Source of the DNA: an uncultured Alphaproteobacteria bacterium
GTDB lineage: Bacteria > Pseudomonadota > Alphaproteobacteria > Caulobacterales > Aquidulcibacteraceae
NCBI GenBank assembly: GCA_902826245.1
Contig: CADEEA010000033.1
Location: 1-36,365 of the forward strand
Direction: 5' to 3'
DNA length: 36,365 bases
The notes under the pieces are model-generated. The model ran no database searches, had not been told where the DNA came from, and saw only the letters and a list, made by a program, of their open reading frames with translations. This document shows, in pieces, positions 15,315 through 22,681 of this stretch (the first letter of the stretch is position 1; each line of letters opens with the position of its first letter). The position numbers and the translations under genes are program-made.

Positions 15315-16464
15315 CCTTCAGGTGCGAGCGCCAGACCCGCTGCTGAAAATCATCAAGATGTTCCGCGAAGATCCACGCGCGGACAAGATCGACCTTGGCG
15401 TTGGCGTATATCGTGACGAAAACGGGATTACCCCGGTCATGCGCGCAGTGAAAGATGCCGAGGCCATTCTGCTGGCGACGCAGAAGACCAAGACCTATGT
15501 GGGCCAGCAGGGCGATGTGGGTTTCCTCGAATTGGTGGGCCAGCTCGCGTGGGGCGAGATGGCGCGCGATTTCGTCTCCATCCAAGCGGTGGGGGGCACT
15601 GGCGCGCTGCGCCTTGGGTGCGATCTTCTGCGCGCTTCGGGCGCAAAGGGCGTCGTGCTGCCCGCTCCCTGCTGGCCCAACCACCCCTCGATCGTGCGCG
15701 CGGCGAACCTAGAGCCGATCGAGGCGCCTTTCTTTGCCGTCGACGAACAACGTATCGACATGGATGCGCTTCTCTCCGGCCTGAACAGAGCGGAGCGAGG
15801 CGACGCCGTTATCGTGCAAGCTTGCTGCCACAATCCTCTGGGGGCCGATCTCTCGCTGGAGCTGTGGCATATGCTCGCGAATGCACTCAATGAACGGGGA
15901 ATCATTCCTTTCATCGACCTCGCCTACCAGGGTTTCGGCGATGGTGTTGAGGAAGATGTCGCTGGCGTACGCCAACTTCTGGAACAGGTTCCCGAGGCGA
16001 TCATGGCGGTATCCGAGGCGAAGTCCTTCGGAATCTATCGCGAACGGGTCGGGGCGCTTTATGTCAAAACAGAAAAGTCCTCCCGCGCTGCAGCCTTGAG
16101 CAATCTCGCAGCGATCGCGCGCGCGAGCTATTCGATGCCGCCCGACCACGGTGCGGCCATCGTGCGCGAAGTGCTGGCCGACGCCGCTTTGCGCGCCTCG
16201 TGGCGTGAAGAGCTCGACAGCATCCGCTCCCACATCAAGCGCACGCGCAAGGCGCTTGCGGCCGAACGGGTGAACGCGATCCCCATGCATTTGATCGCAG
16301 AACAAAAGGGCATGTTTTCGACCCTGCCGCTCTCTGCGGCGCAAGTCATGCGCTTGCGGGAAGAGCACGCAATCTACATGACCGATTCCGCGCGTATCAA
16401 TGTCGCGGGCCTGCGCGTCGCCGACATTCCCCGCTTTGTGGAGGCTTTGAGGGCGGTCGCGTAG
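15304..16464 (+). CDS. Class I aromatic/aspartate-type aminotransferase
   Basis: PLP enzyme of 386 aa related to TyrB/AspC. IDLGVGVYRDENGITPVMRAV is the family N-terminal signature. CCHNPLG matches CCHNPTG, DLAYQGF carries the PLP-ring aspartate/tyrosine, and SEAKSFGIYRERVG contains the Schiff-base lysine (K240). The usual SxSK reads SEAK, a mild variation. The start codon lies inside the last codons of E2 (11-bp overlap), so it is co-translated with the dehydrogenase. TyrB-type enzymes act on aromatic amino acids and also leucine. By context it probably provides the keto acids for the complex; substrate preference (branched-chain or aromatic) cannot be read from the sequence. Confidence 0.9.
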   Translation: MISDLQVRAPDPLLKIIKMFREDPRADKIDLGVGVYRDENGITPVMRAVKDAEAILLATQKTKTYVGQQGDVGFLELVGQLAWGEMARDFVSIQAVGGTGALRLGCDLLRASGAKGVVLPAPCWPNHPSIVRAANLEPIEAPFFAVDEQRIDMDALLSGLNRAERGDAVIVQACCHNPLGADLSLELWHMLANALNERGIIPFIDLAYQGFGDGVEEDVAGVRQLLEQVPEAIMAVSEAKSFGIYRERVGALYVKTEKSSRAAALSNLAAIARASYSMPPDHGAAIVREVLADAALRASWREELDSIRSHIKRTRKALAAERVNAIPMHLIAEQKGMFSTLPLSAAQVMRLREEHAIYMTDSARINVAGLRVADIPRFVEALRAVA

Positions 16465-16469
16465 TATTC

Positions 16470-16485
16470 GGCCCCGGAATGACGA
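16470..16485. repeat. Remnant of a GTCATTCCGG-family element
   Basis: GGCCCCGGAATGACG between the aminotransferase and paaZ matches the right-hand end of the two-hairpin element (GAGCCCCGGAATGACGG in the E2 copy). Only this terminus is left, in a 25-bp gap between convergent genes. Confidence 0.55.
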
Positions 16486-16489
16486 GGGC

Positions 16490-18511
16490 CTACGCCGCGT
16501 TCATAGTCAGCAAATCGTAGGCGGCCACCGTCTCGCGCTCGCGATTGGTTACCACAACATCCCATCGCACCTCGCCCTGATCGGGCTTGCGTAGCGTTTT
16601 TTCCTTCACAGTGAGCGCAACAGAAATTGCCTCGCCGGGCTTCACAGGTTTGACGAAGCGCAGATTGTCCAACCCGTAATTGGCCAGCACCGGGCCTGGG
16701 TCGGGATCAACGAACAGCCCCGCCGCGAACGCGAGGATCAGGTAGCCGTGCGCGACGCGACCGCCGAACAGCGGATTGGCGGCGGCGGCGGCTTCGTCCA
16801 TGTGCGCGTAGAAAGTATCGCCAGTGAAGCGGGCGAAATGCTCGATATCGTCTAGCGTGATTTCGCGCGCGGCCGTTTTCAGTTGATAGCCAATGGCCAA
16901 GTCATGGAACTTCAGACGAAACGGGTGCGTCGCGCCAGCATCCTGCACCGGGGCGCCGGCCACGTAACGGTTGACGATGGCCGCCAGCACGCGCGGGTTG
17001 CCCTGCAGCGCGCTGCGCTGCATGTAATGGGTGACGCCGCGCATGCCGCCGAGCTCCTCCCCGCCACCCGCGCGACCGGGCCCGCCATGCACCATGTGCG
17101 GCATTGGTGAGCCGTGACCGGTGCTTTCCTTGGCGCTGTCGCGATCGATGAAGGCGATGCGCCCGTGGAACGCGCCACAGCCCAAAACGACATCGCGGGC
17201 GAAGTCGCTGTCGTACGAGAACACACTGATCACCAGCGAGCCCTTGCCGCGATTGGCGAGTGCGATGGCGTCGGCGCCATCCTGGTAGGGCATCAAGGTC
17301 GAGACCGGCCCGAACGCTTCCACGTCGTGAACAGCGCGCGCCTCCCACGGACGTTCGCAGCGCAGCAGTACCGGCGCCATGAACGCGCCTCTGTCGTTCA
17401 CCGGACTCGCCCTGGGATCGCCGAAAACGATCTCGCCATCGCGGGCCAGTTCGGCAATCTTGGCGCGCACATCTTCGCGCTGGCTCACATTGACAAGCGC
17501 GCCCATGCGCGCGGCCTCCTCGCGCGGGTCGCCGGGCGTAAGTTTTGCGAGGCGCGCCATGAGCGCTTGCTGCACAGAATCGAGCAAACGCTCGGGCGCG
17601 AAGGCGCGGCGAATGGCCGTGCATTTCTGCCCCGCCTTCACACTCATTTCCTTGGCGACTTCCTTGACGAAGAGATCGAACTCGGGGGAGTCCGGCGTCG
17701 CATCCGGCCCCAAGATCGAGGCGTTAAGCGAATCCTGTTCGGCCACGAAGCGCACGCCTTCGCGCGCGACGACAGGATGGGCCTTTAGATTCGTCGCGGT
17801 TTGCGCCGAGCCGGTGAAGGAGACGACGTCCTGGCAGGTCAAGTGGTCAAACAAATCCCCGGTTGCGCCGACGATCAGTTGCAGCGCGCCTACAGGCAGC
17901 ACATCCGCTTCGATCATGATGCGCACGGCGGCTTCGGTAAGATAGGAGGTAGCGCTCGCCGGCTTCACGATCGCGGGCATGCCGGCAAGGAGAGTCGGCG
18001 CGAGCTTCTCAAGCATTCCCCAAACCGGGAAGTTGAAGGCGTTGATGTGGACCGCGACGCCCTGCAACGAAGTATAGACGTGCAATCCCTGGAATGTGCC
18101 GCCACGCGACAATGCTTCAACCGCGCCGTCTATTAGGATGGTGTCGTTTGGCAGCTCGCGCCGGCTCTTGCCTTGGTACACGGCGAACGTGCCAATGCCG
18201 CCGTCGATGTCGATCCAAGCATCGGCCTTGGTTGCGCCGGTATTGTACGAGAGCGCGTAGAGCTCCTCTTTCCTGGCGGTCAGCGCCTCCGCCAGGGCCT
18301 TAAGCATGCGCGCGCGGTCATGGAAGGTAAGCTTGCGCAGCGCTGGGCCGCCCTTCTCGCGCGCGAAACGCAGCATGGATGCAAAGTCGAGCCCTTGCGA
18401 AGAGGTCAGCGCCACGACTTCGCCGTCGATCGCGGAGCGGAGTTCAGCGAGTGCGCCAGAGCCGGCAATCCAACGGCCTTGGGAATAGTTCTGCAATGTA
18501 AGTGCGGGCAT
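16490..18511 (-). CDS. paaZ: Oxepin-CoA hydrolase / 3-oxo-5,6-dehydrosuberyl-CoA semialdehyde dehydrogenase PaaZ
   Basis: Bifunctional ring-opening enzyme of phenylacetate degradation. The N-terminal aldehyde dehydrogenase (about 1-520) starts LQNYSQGRW and includes NAFNFPVWGMLEKLAP. Its general base is in VRFVAEQDSLN (E258) and its nucleophile in KAGQKCTAIRR (C297), matching E256/C295 of the E. coli enzyme by motif. MPHMVHGGPGRAGGGEELGG is characteristic of PaaZ. The C-terminal MaoC-type hydratase (about 530-673) has the active-site pair in FTGDTFYAHMD and RVAHGYL. Length (673 aa) is normal. The ATG at 18511 is preceded by GGAGAG, itself directly abutting the palindromic element, and a GTG sits immediately upstream at 18514. 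Confidence 0.96.
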   Translation of the reverse strand: MPALTLQNYSQGRWIAGSGALAELRSAIDGEVVALTSSQGLDFASMLRFAREKGGPALRKLTFHDRARMLKALAEALTARKEELYALSYNTGATKADAWIDIDGGIGTFAVYQGKSRRELPNDTILIDGAVEALSRGGTFQGLHVYTSLQGVAVHINAFNFPVWGMLEKLAPTLLAGMPAIVKPASATSYLTEAAVRIMIEADVLPVGALQLIVGATGDLFDHLTCQDVVSFTGSAQTATNLKAHPVVAREGVRFVAEQDSLNASILGPDATPDSPEFDLFVKEVAKEMSVKAGQKCTAIRRAFAPERLLDSVQQALMARLAKLTPGDPREEAARMGALVNVSQREDVRAKIAELARDGEIVFGDPRASPVNDRGAFMAPVLLRCERPWEARAVHDVEAFGPVSTLMPYQDGADAIALANRGKGSLVISVFSYDSDFARDVVLGCGAFHGRIAFIDRDSAKESTGHGSPMPHMVHGGPGRAGGGEELGGMRGVTHYMQRSALQGNPRVLAAIVNRYVAGAPVQDAGATHPFRLKFHDLAIGYQLKTAAREITLDDIEHFARFTGDTFYAHMDEAAAAANPLFGGRVAHGYLILAFAAGLFVDPDPGPVLANYGLDNLRFVKPVKPGEAISVALTVKEKTLRKPDQGEVRWDVVVTNRERETVAAYDLLTMNAA

Positions 18512-18520
18512 CACTTCTCT

Positions 18521-18627
18521 CCGTCATTCCGGGGCTCGCGGCACGCGAGAACCCGGAACCTAGGGGCCAACATACCGCCCTATGATCCCCTGGTTCCGGA
18601 TCGCGCTTCGCGCGTCCGGAATGACGG
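18521..18627. repeat. Two-hairpin palindromic element (GTCATTCCGG family) between paaG and paaZ
   Basis: CCGTCATTCC at 18521 and GGAATGACGG ending at 18627 bound a 107-bp element. It is the same element as in E2 but inverted: its right half, TTCCGGATCGCGCTTCGCGC, is the reverse complement of the left half of the E2 copy. It fills nearly the whole 136-bp paaG-paaZ spacer, and its edge lies 9 bases before the paaZ start, beside the ribosome site. Confidence 0.92.
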
Positions 18628-18647
18628 GGAATTGGGCTGTGGCCACT

Positions 18648-19436
18648 TCAGCTCCCCACAAACTTCGCCGCCCGCTTCTCGATGAAGGCAGCGACACCCT
18701 CATTGTAATCGTGGGTGCGACCGAGTGCGCGCTGGGCGTCGCGCTCGACATCGAGCTGCGCCTCCAAAGTGCGGGCGCCGCTTTCGCGAATGAGTTTCTT
18801 GGTGGCGGTGATCCCTTTGGTCGGCGCGGCGGCGAATTTGGCGGCTAGCGTCCCCACTTCATCCGCCAGCCTTTCATCATCGACGCACTTCCAGATCATG
18901 CCCCAGGCTTCCGCACGCTCGGCGCTGAGCGGTTCGCCGGTCAGCGCAAGTCCCATGGCGCGCGCTTGGCCCGCGAGGCGCGGCAGCGTCCAGGTGCCGC
19001 CCGAATCCGGAATGAGGCCGATATTGGCGAAGCTCTGGATGAATTTCGCACTTCGCGCTGCGATCACAACATCGCAGGCAAGCGCAATGTTCGCGCCGGC
19101 GCCGGCGGCGACGCCATTTACCGCGCAAATCACCGGCATTTCGAAGCCGGCCAAGCGCCGAACCAGCGGATTGTAGCGTTTCTCCAGCGATTCCCCGAGA
19201 TCGACGCCGTCGCCTCCCGGCGCCACCGCGCGATCCGAAAGGTCTTGCCCAGCGCAGAAACCCCTACCCGCGCCGGTCAGCACTAAGACGCGCGCCTCAC
19301 TCTTCGATACAGCTTCGAGCCCACGGGAAACTTCGTCGTGCATCTGCACCGTGAAGCAATTCAGACGATCGGGACGGTTCAGCGTCAGCCGAGCAACGCC
19401 GCCGCCGATGTCGAGCAAGATGGTCTCGAAATCCAT
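18648..19436 (-). CDS. paaG: 2-(1,2-epoxy-1,2-dihydrophenyl)acetyl-CoA isomerase PaaG
   Basis: Crotonase-family enzyme of 262 aa that rearranges the ring epoxide to oxepin-CoA. MDFETILLDIGGGVARLTLNR opens the fold. GRGFCAGQDLSDR is the first oxyanion motif, with the catalytic aspartate region, and NGVAAGAGANIALACD the second. SFANIGLIPDSGGTW carries the conserved acidic residue. The QDL and IPDSGG signatures separate PaaG from ordinary enoyl-CoA hydratases. The start at 19436 is chosen because the family begins with M-x-F-E-T-I; the upstream extension (ATG at 19526) is not homologous and would run into paaI. paaG is divergent from paaI and followed by paaZ. Confidence 0.95.
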   Translation of the reverse strand: MDFETILLDIGGGVARLTLNRPDRLNCFTVQMHDEVSRGLEAVSKSEARVLVLTGAGRGFCAGQDLSDRAVAPGGDGVDLGESLEKRYNPLVRRLAGFEMPVICAVNGVAAGAGANIALACDVVIAARSAKFIQSFANIGLIPDSGGTWTLPRLAGQARAMGLALTGEPLSAERAEAWGMIWKCVDDERLADEVGTLAAKFAAAPTKGITATKKLIRESGARTLEAQLDVERDAQRALGRTHDYNEGVAAFIEKRAAKFVGS

Positions 19437-19501
19437 CGTTTTCGTCTCCAGGTTCGCGTTCGGCCTATGATAGAAGCCGTGTTCGGTCAATTGAGGGTAC
19501 G
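19437..19501. promoter_or_regulatory. Divergent paaG / paaI promoter region with a GTTCGGTCAA half-site
   Basis: The 65-bp spacer contains GTTCGGTCAATTGA (19481-19494). Its minus-strand reading TTGACCGAAC repeats the TTGACCG half of the operator in front of paaA. It could be a second, degenerate site for the same regulator and, on the minus strand, a -35 box (TTGACC) for paaG. No convincing -10 was fixed. Confidence 0.35.
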
Positions 19502-19933
19502 ATGAGTGAAGCAGATGCATTGGCAAAGCGCGTCGCGGAAGCGATGCTGGCGCGTGAGGGAACAGGGCCGGCTTGGAGCATAGACATCGAGGAGGCGCGC
19601 GAGGGTTACGCCCGAATCTCCATGGCCGTGCGCGCCGATATGGTCAACGGCCATCGCATCGCTCACGGCGGCATGATTTTCGCGCTGGCGGACACCGCCT
19701 TCGCCTACGCCTGCAACTCCCGCAACGAGGTGACCGTGGCGCAGCAGGCGAGCATCGCGTTTCTGGCGCAGGCTCGCGAAGGGGATCGGTTGATCGCGGA
19801 GGCGCGCGAGACCTCCCGGGCGGGCCGAGCCGGCGTCTACCAGGTCAGCGTCCGCGCCGCTGACAACCGCGTGATCGCTGAATTTACTGGACTTTCTCGC
19901 ACCCTCGGCGGGGTAGTGATTGATTTGAATTAA
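19502..19933 (+). CDS. paaI: Phenylacetic acid degradation thioesterase PaaI
   Basis: Hotdog-fold acyl-CoA thioesterase of 143 aa that hydrolyses ring-hydroxylated or dead-end phenylacetyl-CoA derivatives and so frees CoA. The catalytic motif is VNGHRIAHGGMIFALADTAFAYACNS, with the HGG loop and the aspartate of the long helix. EVTVAQQASIAFL and the C-terminal IAEFTGLSRTLGG are typical of PaaI. GAGGG precedes the ATG. It begins the plus-strand run that continues with paaABCDE after a short spacer carrying an operator. Confidence 0.94.
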   Translation: MSEADALAKRVAEAMLAREGTGPAWSIDIEEAREGYARISMAVRADMVNGHRIAHGGMIFALADTAFAYACNSRNEVTVAQQASIAFLAQAREGDRLIAEARETSRAGRAGVYQVSVRAADNRVIAEFTGLSRTLGGVVIDLN

Positions 19934-19962
19934 TTGACCGATCGGTCGATTTATCCTAGGTT
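19934..19962 (+). promoter_or_regulatory. paaA: Palindromic operator and likely promoter in front of paaA
   Basis: GACCGATCGGTC (19936-19947) is a perfect 12-bp palindrome of the ACCGNNCGGT type often bound by TetR-family regulators. It overlaps a -35-like TTGACC (19934-19939), with TAGGTT 17 bases further on as a possible -10. Binding would block transcription of paaABCDE. The PaaR-like TetR gene at 23890-24489 is the obvious candidate regulator. Confidence 0.6.
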
Positions 19963-19985
19963 GGCGCCTCGTTGACGGAGCTCCC

Positions 19986-20984
19986 ATGTACACAACAGAC
20001 CTCTCCGGCAAAGACAGGAAGAAGCCCGCGCCGTCGGCCGCCGAGGATCCTGCATTGCTCGCCGCCTTCGAGGCGCGCGTAGCCAACGATGAATTCATCG
20101 AGCCCAAGGACTGGATGCCAGAGGCGTATCGTAGAACGCTCGTGCGCCAGATTTCCCAGCATGCGCACTCTGAAATCGTCGGCATGCTGCCGGAGGGAAA
20201 TTGGATCACGCGCGCGCCGAGCCTGCGGCGTAAAGCGATCCTGCTCGCAAAAGTGCAGGACGAAGGTGGCCACGGACTCTATCTCTATTCCGCCGCCGAG
20301 ACGCTGGGCGCGTCGCGCGAGGAGATGATCGAGGCGCTGCATTCGGGCAAAGCCAAGTATTCCACCATCTTCAACTACCCGACGCTTACCTGGGCTGATA
20401 TCGGCGCCATTGGCTGGCTGGTCGATGGCGCGGCGATCATGAACCAGGTGCCATTGCAACGGACCTCATACGGCCCCTACGCACGCGCCATGGTGCGTGT
20501 GTGCAAGGAAGAAAGCTTCCACCAGCGCCAAGGCTACGAGCTCACGATGGCGCTGTGCGCGGGTAGCAAAGAACAAAAGCGCATGGCGCAGGATGCGCTG
20601 AACCGGTGGTGGTGGCCATCGCTCATGATGTTCGGGCCGCCCGACGATAAGTCCCCGAACACAGAGCAGTCCATCCGCTGGCGCATCAAACGCGAGACCA
20701 ATGACGAGTTGCGGCAGAGATTCGTGGACGTCACCGTTCCGCAAGCAGAGGCGATTGGGCTCGCCGTTCCTGATCCGGCGCTGAAATGGAACGAAGACTG
20801 TGGCCATTACGATTTCGGCAAGATCGATTGGGAGGAATTTTACGCCGTTGTGCGCGGCGAAGGCCAAGTCGCTAAGGAGCGGATGCAAGCGCGCGTGACG
20901 GCCTGGGAAGACGGCGCCTGGGTGCGCAACGCCGCGACAACGTACTCTGTCAAGCGCGCAGCGGCCAAAGTAGCGGCGGAGTAG
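19986..20984 (+). CDS. paaA: Phenylacetyl-CoA epoxidase catalytic subunit PaaA
   Basis: Di-iron monooxygenase subunit of 332 aa that inserts one oxygen atom into the aromatic ring of phenylacetyl-CoA. Ferritin-like helices carry the iron ligands, visible in [21 protein letters not shown] (E-x2-H) and [17 protein letters not shown] (E-x3-H). The [33 protein letters not shown] segment is a near-invariant family signature. [18 protein letters not shown] is another. GGAG precedes the ATG. It is first in the paaABCDE operon; PaaB and PaaC are its structural partners and PaaE its reductase. Confidence 0.97.
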   Translation: MYTTDLSGKDRKKPAPSAAEDPALLAAFEARVANDEFIEPKDWMPEAYRRTLVRQISQHAHSEIVGMLPEGNWITRAPSLRRKAILLAKVQDEGGHGLYLYSAAETLGASREEMIEALHSGKAKYSTIFNYPTLTWADIGAIGWLVDGAAIMNQVPLQRTSYGPYARAMVRVCKEESFHQRQGYELTMALCAGSKEQKRMAQDALNRWWWPSLMMFGPPDDKSPNTEQSIRWRIKRETNDELRQRFVDVTVPQAEAIGLAVPDPALKWNEDCGHYDFGKIDWEEFYAVVRGEGQVAKERMQARVTAWEDGAWVRNAATTYSVKRAAAKVAAE

Positions 20985-20988
20985 CAAC

Positions 20989-21270
20989 ATGCAAGACTGG
21001 CCCCTCTGGGAAGTGTTCATCCGCGCCAAGGGCGGGCTTTCCCATCGCCACGCCGGCAGCGTTCACGCCGCCGACGCTAAGATGGCGCTGGAGCACGCGC
21101 GTGACACCTACACACGGCGCATGGAGGGCGTGAGCCTATGGGTGATCCCGTCGGCGCAGATCATTTCTTCGGATCCCGCCGATGCGGGCCCCCTTTTCGA
21201 GCCGGCGGAAGACAAAATTTACCGGCACCCGACTTTCTATTCGATCCCCGACCACATCAAGCATATTTGA
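20989..21270 (+). CDS. paaB: Phenylacetyl-CoA epoxidase subunit PaaB
   Basis: Small subunit of 93 aa required for assembly of the epoxidase complex. WPLWEVFIRAKGGLSHRHAGSVHAADAKMALEHARDTYTRR is the typical PaaB start, and LWVIPSAQIISSDPAD is conserved. It begins four bases after the paaA stop. The gap to paaC is enlarged to 164 bp by a palindromic element, unusual because paaB and paaC are normally tightly linked. Confidence 0.96.
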   Translation: MQDWPLWEVFIRAKGGLSHRHAGSVHAADAKMALEHARDTYTRRMEGVSLWVIPSAQIISSDPADAGPLFEPAEDKIYRHPTFYSIPDHIKHI

Positions 21271-21302
21271 ACCATGCCGACTCGCACTGACCCTTCCACC
21301 GT

Positions 21303-21424
21303 TCCCCGGACAAGTCGCGCGCAGCGCGACGCCGATCCGGGGCCCATGGATCATTCAAGCGAGAGCGTCTTGGCGCACGCGTCGACGATGGACCCCAGAT
21401 CGCTGCTGGCGCAGCGTCCGGGGA
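21303..21424. repeat. 122-bp palindromic element (TCCCCGGAC ends) between paaB and paaC
   Basis: Perfect terminal inverted repeats TCCCCGGAC (21303-21311) and GTCCGGGGA (21416-21424) bound an element with two internal hairpins. The left one contains GTCGCGC-GCA-GCGCGAC and the right one CGCTG...CAGCG, and the middle pairs CCCATGGATC against GATGGACCCC. It resembles the GTCATTCC elements in architecture but has a different sequence. It ends ten bases before the paaC start codon. Confidence 0.85.
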
Positions 21425-21434
21425 GCGTGGAGTA

Positions 21435-22172
21435 GTGGCTGCGCTTGCCCCTCTCAGCACTTACGCACTTCGCCTCGGCGACGATGCGCTGATCCTTGGC
21501 CAGCGCCTATCGGAATGGTGCGGGCACGCGCCGACTATAGAAGTCGACCTTTCACTGGCTAATCTCGCGCTCGATTTGATTGGCCAAGCGACGCATTTTC
21601 TTGGCGTTGCGGGCGATGCCGACAAGCTCGCCTTCCATCGCGACGCTCTCGATTTCAGCAATTGCCTGTTGGTCGAGCAGCCCAACGGCGATTTCGCGCA
21701 GACCATGGCGCGGCAATTCTTGTTTTCCACTTTTCAGGAATTGCATTTGCACGCGCTTGCATCCTCCAAGGACGAACGCTTCGCCGCGATTGCCGCCAAG
21801 GCAGTGAAAGAAGTCGCCTACCACCGCCAGCTTTCGAGCGATTGGGTGGTCCGCCTGGGCGATGGCACAGAGGAGAGCCGCGCGCGAATGACCGCCGGGC
21901 TCGACTGGATGTGGCGGTTCGTCGATGAGCTGTTCCAGATGGACGAGCTTGAGGCGAAGCTCGCGAAGGGAGGCGCCGGCGTCGACAAATCCGAGCTCCG
22001 CGCGGAATGGGATCGCCGCGTCGACGCCGTGTTGGCGGAAGCAACGCTTGCGCGCCCCGCTTCACGCCGGCCGGTACTGGGCGGACGCCGCGGCCATCAT
22101 ACCGAACATCTCGGCCCTCTCCTGAGCCAGATGCAATTCCTGCAACGCGCCTATCCGGGAGCGGTGTGGTGA
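21435..22172 (+). CDS. paaC: Phenylacetyl-CoA epoxidase structural subunit PaaC
   Basis: Ferritin-like partner of PaaA that has lost its iron site, 245 aa. Recognisable pieces are LRLGDDALILGQRLSEWCGHAP, DLALDLIGQATHFL-like ANLALDLIGQATHFLGVAGD and FSTFQELHLHALASSKDERFAAIAAKAVKEVAYHRQLSSDWVVRLGDGTEES split over helices, ending GGRRGHHTEHLGPLLSQMQFLQRAYPGAVW. The start is a GTG with GGAG six bases upstream, right at the edge of the palindromic repeat. The stop overlaps the paaD start (GTGA). Confidence 0.96.
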   Translation: MAALAPLSTYALRLGDDALILGQRLSEWCGHAPTIEVDLSLANLALDLIGQATHFLGVAGDADKLAFHRDALDFSNCLLVEQPNGDFAQTMARQFLFSTFQELHLHALASSKDERFAAIAAKAVKEVAYHRQLSSDWVVRLGDGTEESRARMTAGLDWMWRFVDELFQMDELEAKLAKGGAGVDKSELRAEWDRRVDAVLAEATLARPASRRPVLGGRRGHHTEHLGPLLSQMQFLQRAYPGAVW

Positions 22173-22681
22173 GCACTGCAATTTCTTGGACCACCGGCGT
22201 CTCGCCGGCGAGGACGCCGGCGGTCCAAGAAATTGCGCGCGTACTGTCCCAAGTCCCCGATCCCGAAATTCCGGCGCTTTCAATTATCGATCTCGGCATC
22301 GTGCGCGAGGTGCATGGCGATCGCGTAATCATCACGCCGACCTATTCCGGTTGCCCGGCGACGCTTTACATCGAACAATCCATCCGCGGCGCGCTCAACG
22401 ACGCGGGACTCGCGCATGTGCGCATCGAGACCACACTGTCGCCGCCCTGGACCAGCGATTGGATCAGCGACGAAGGCCGCGAGAAACTGCGCGCCTACGG
22501 CATCGCCCCGCCGCCGAAGGGTGCGGCCAACGCTTCGCTGCGCAACGACACGCATGCGCAATGCCCGCGTTGCGGCTCGATGAACACCGCGGAGATTTCC
22601 CGCTTCGGCTCAACACCCTGCAAGGCGCTTTGGCGCTGCAATGCGTGCGCCGAGCCTTTTGACCGGTTCAAGTGTCACTAA
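22169..22681 (+). CDS. paaD: Iron-sulfur assembly-type protein PaaD with repeat-encoded N-terminus
   Basis: DUF59/MIP18-like protein of 170 aa needed for maturation of the epoxidase, probably for iron-sulfur cluster insertion into PaaE. VPDPEIPALSIIDLGIVREV and YSGCPATLYIEQSI are the DUF59 motifs; the C-terminus CPRCGSMNTAEISRFGSTPCKALWRC...C is the cysteine-rich PaaD tail. The GTG start at 22169 overlaps the paaC stop. Residues about 4-23 (AISWTTGVSPARTPAVQEIA) are encoded by a 59-bp inverted repeat of the GGACCGCCGGCG family, so the N-terminus is longer than in usual PaaD proteins. The body of the protein is intact. Confidence 0.94.
   Translation: MSTAISWTTGVSPARTPAVQEIARVLSQVPDPEIPALSIIDLGIVREVHGDRVIITPTYSGCPATLYIEQSIRGALNDAGLAHVRIETTLSPPWTSDWISDEGREKLRAYGIAPPPKGAANASLRNDTHAQCPRCGSMNTAEISRFGSTPCKALWRCNACAEPFDRFKCH
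22178..22236. repeat. 59-bp inverted repeat inside the start of paaD
   Basis: The outer arms GCAATTTCTTGGACC (22178-22192) and GGTCCAAGAAATTGC (22222-22236) are perfectly complementary over 15 bp, and the inner part (CCGGCGTC / GGACGCCGG) continues the stem. The inner core matches the repeat family at 27451-27614; the outermost GCAATTTC bases are not part of that family. Confidence 0.9.
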
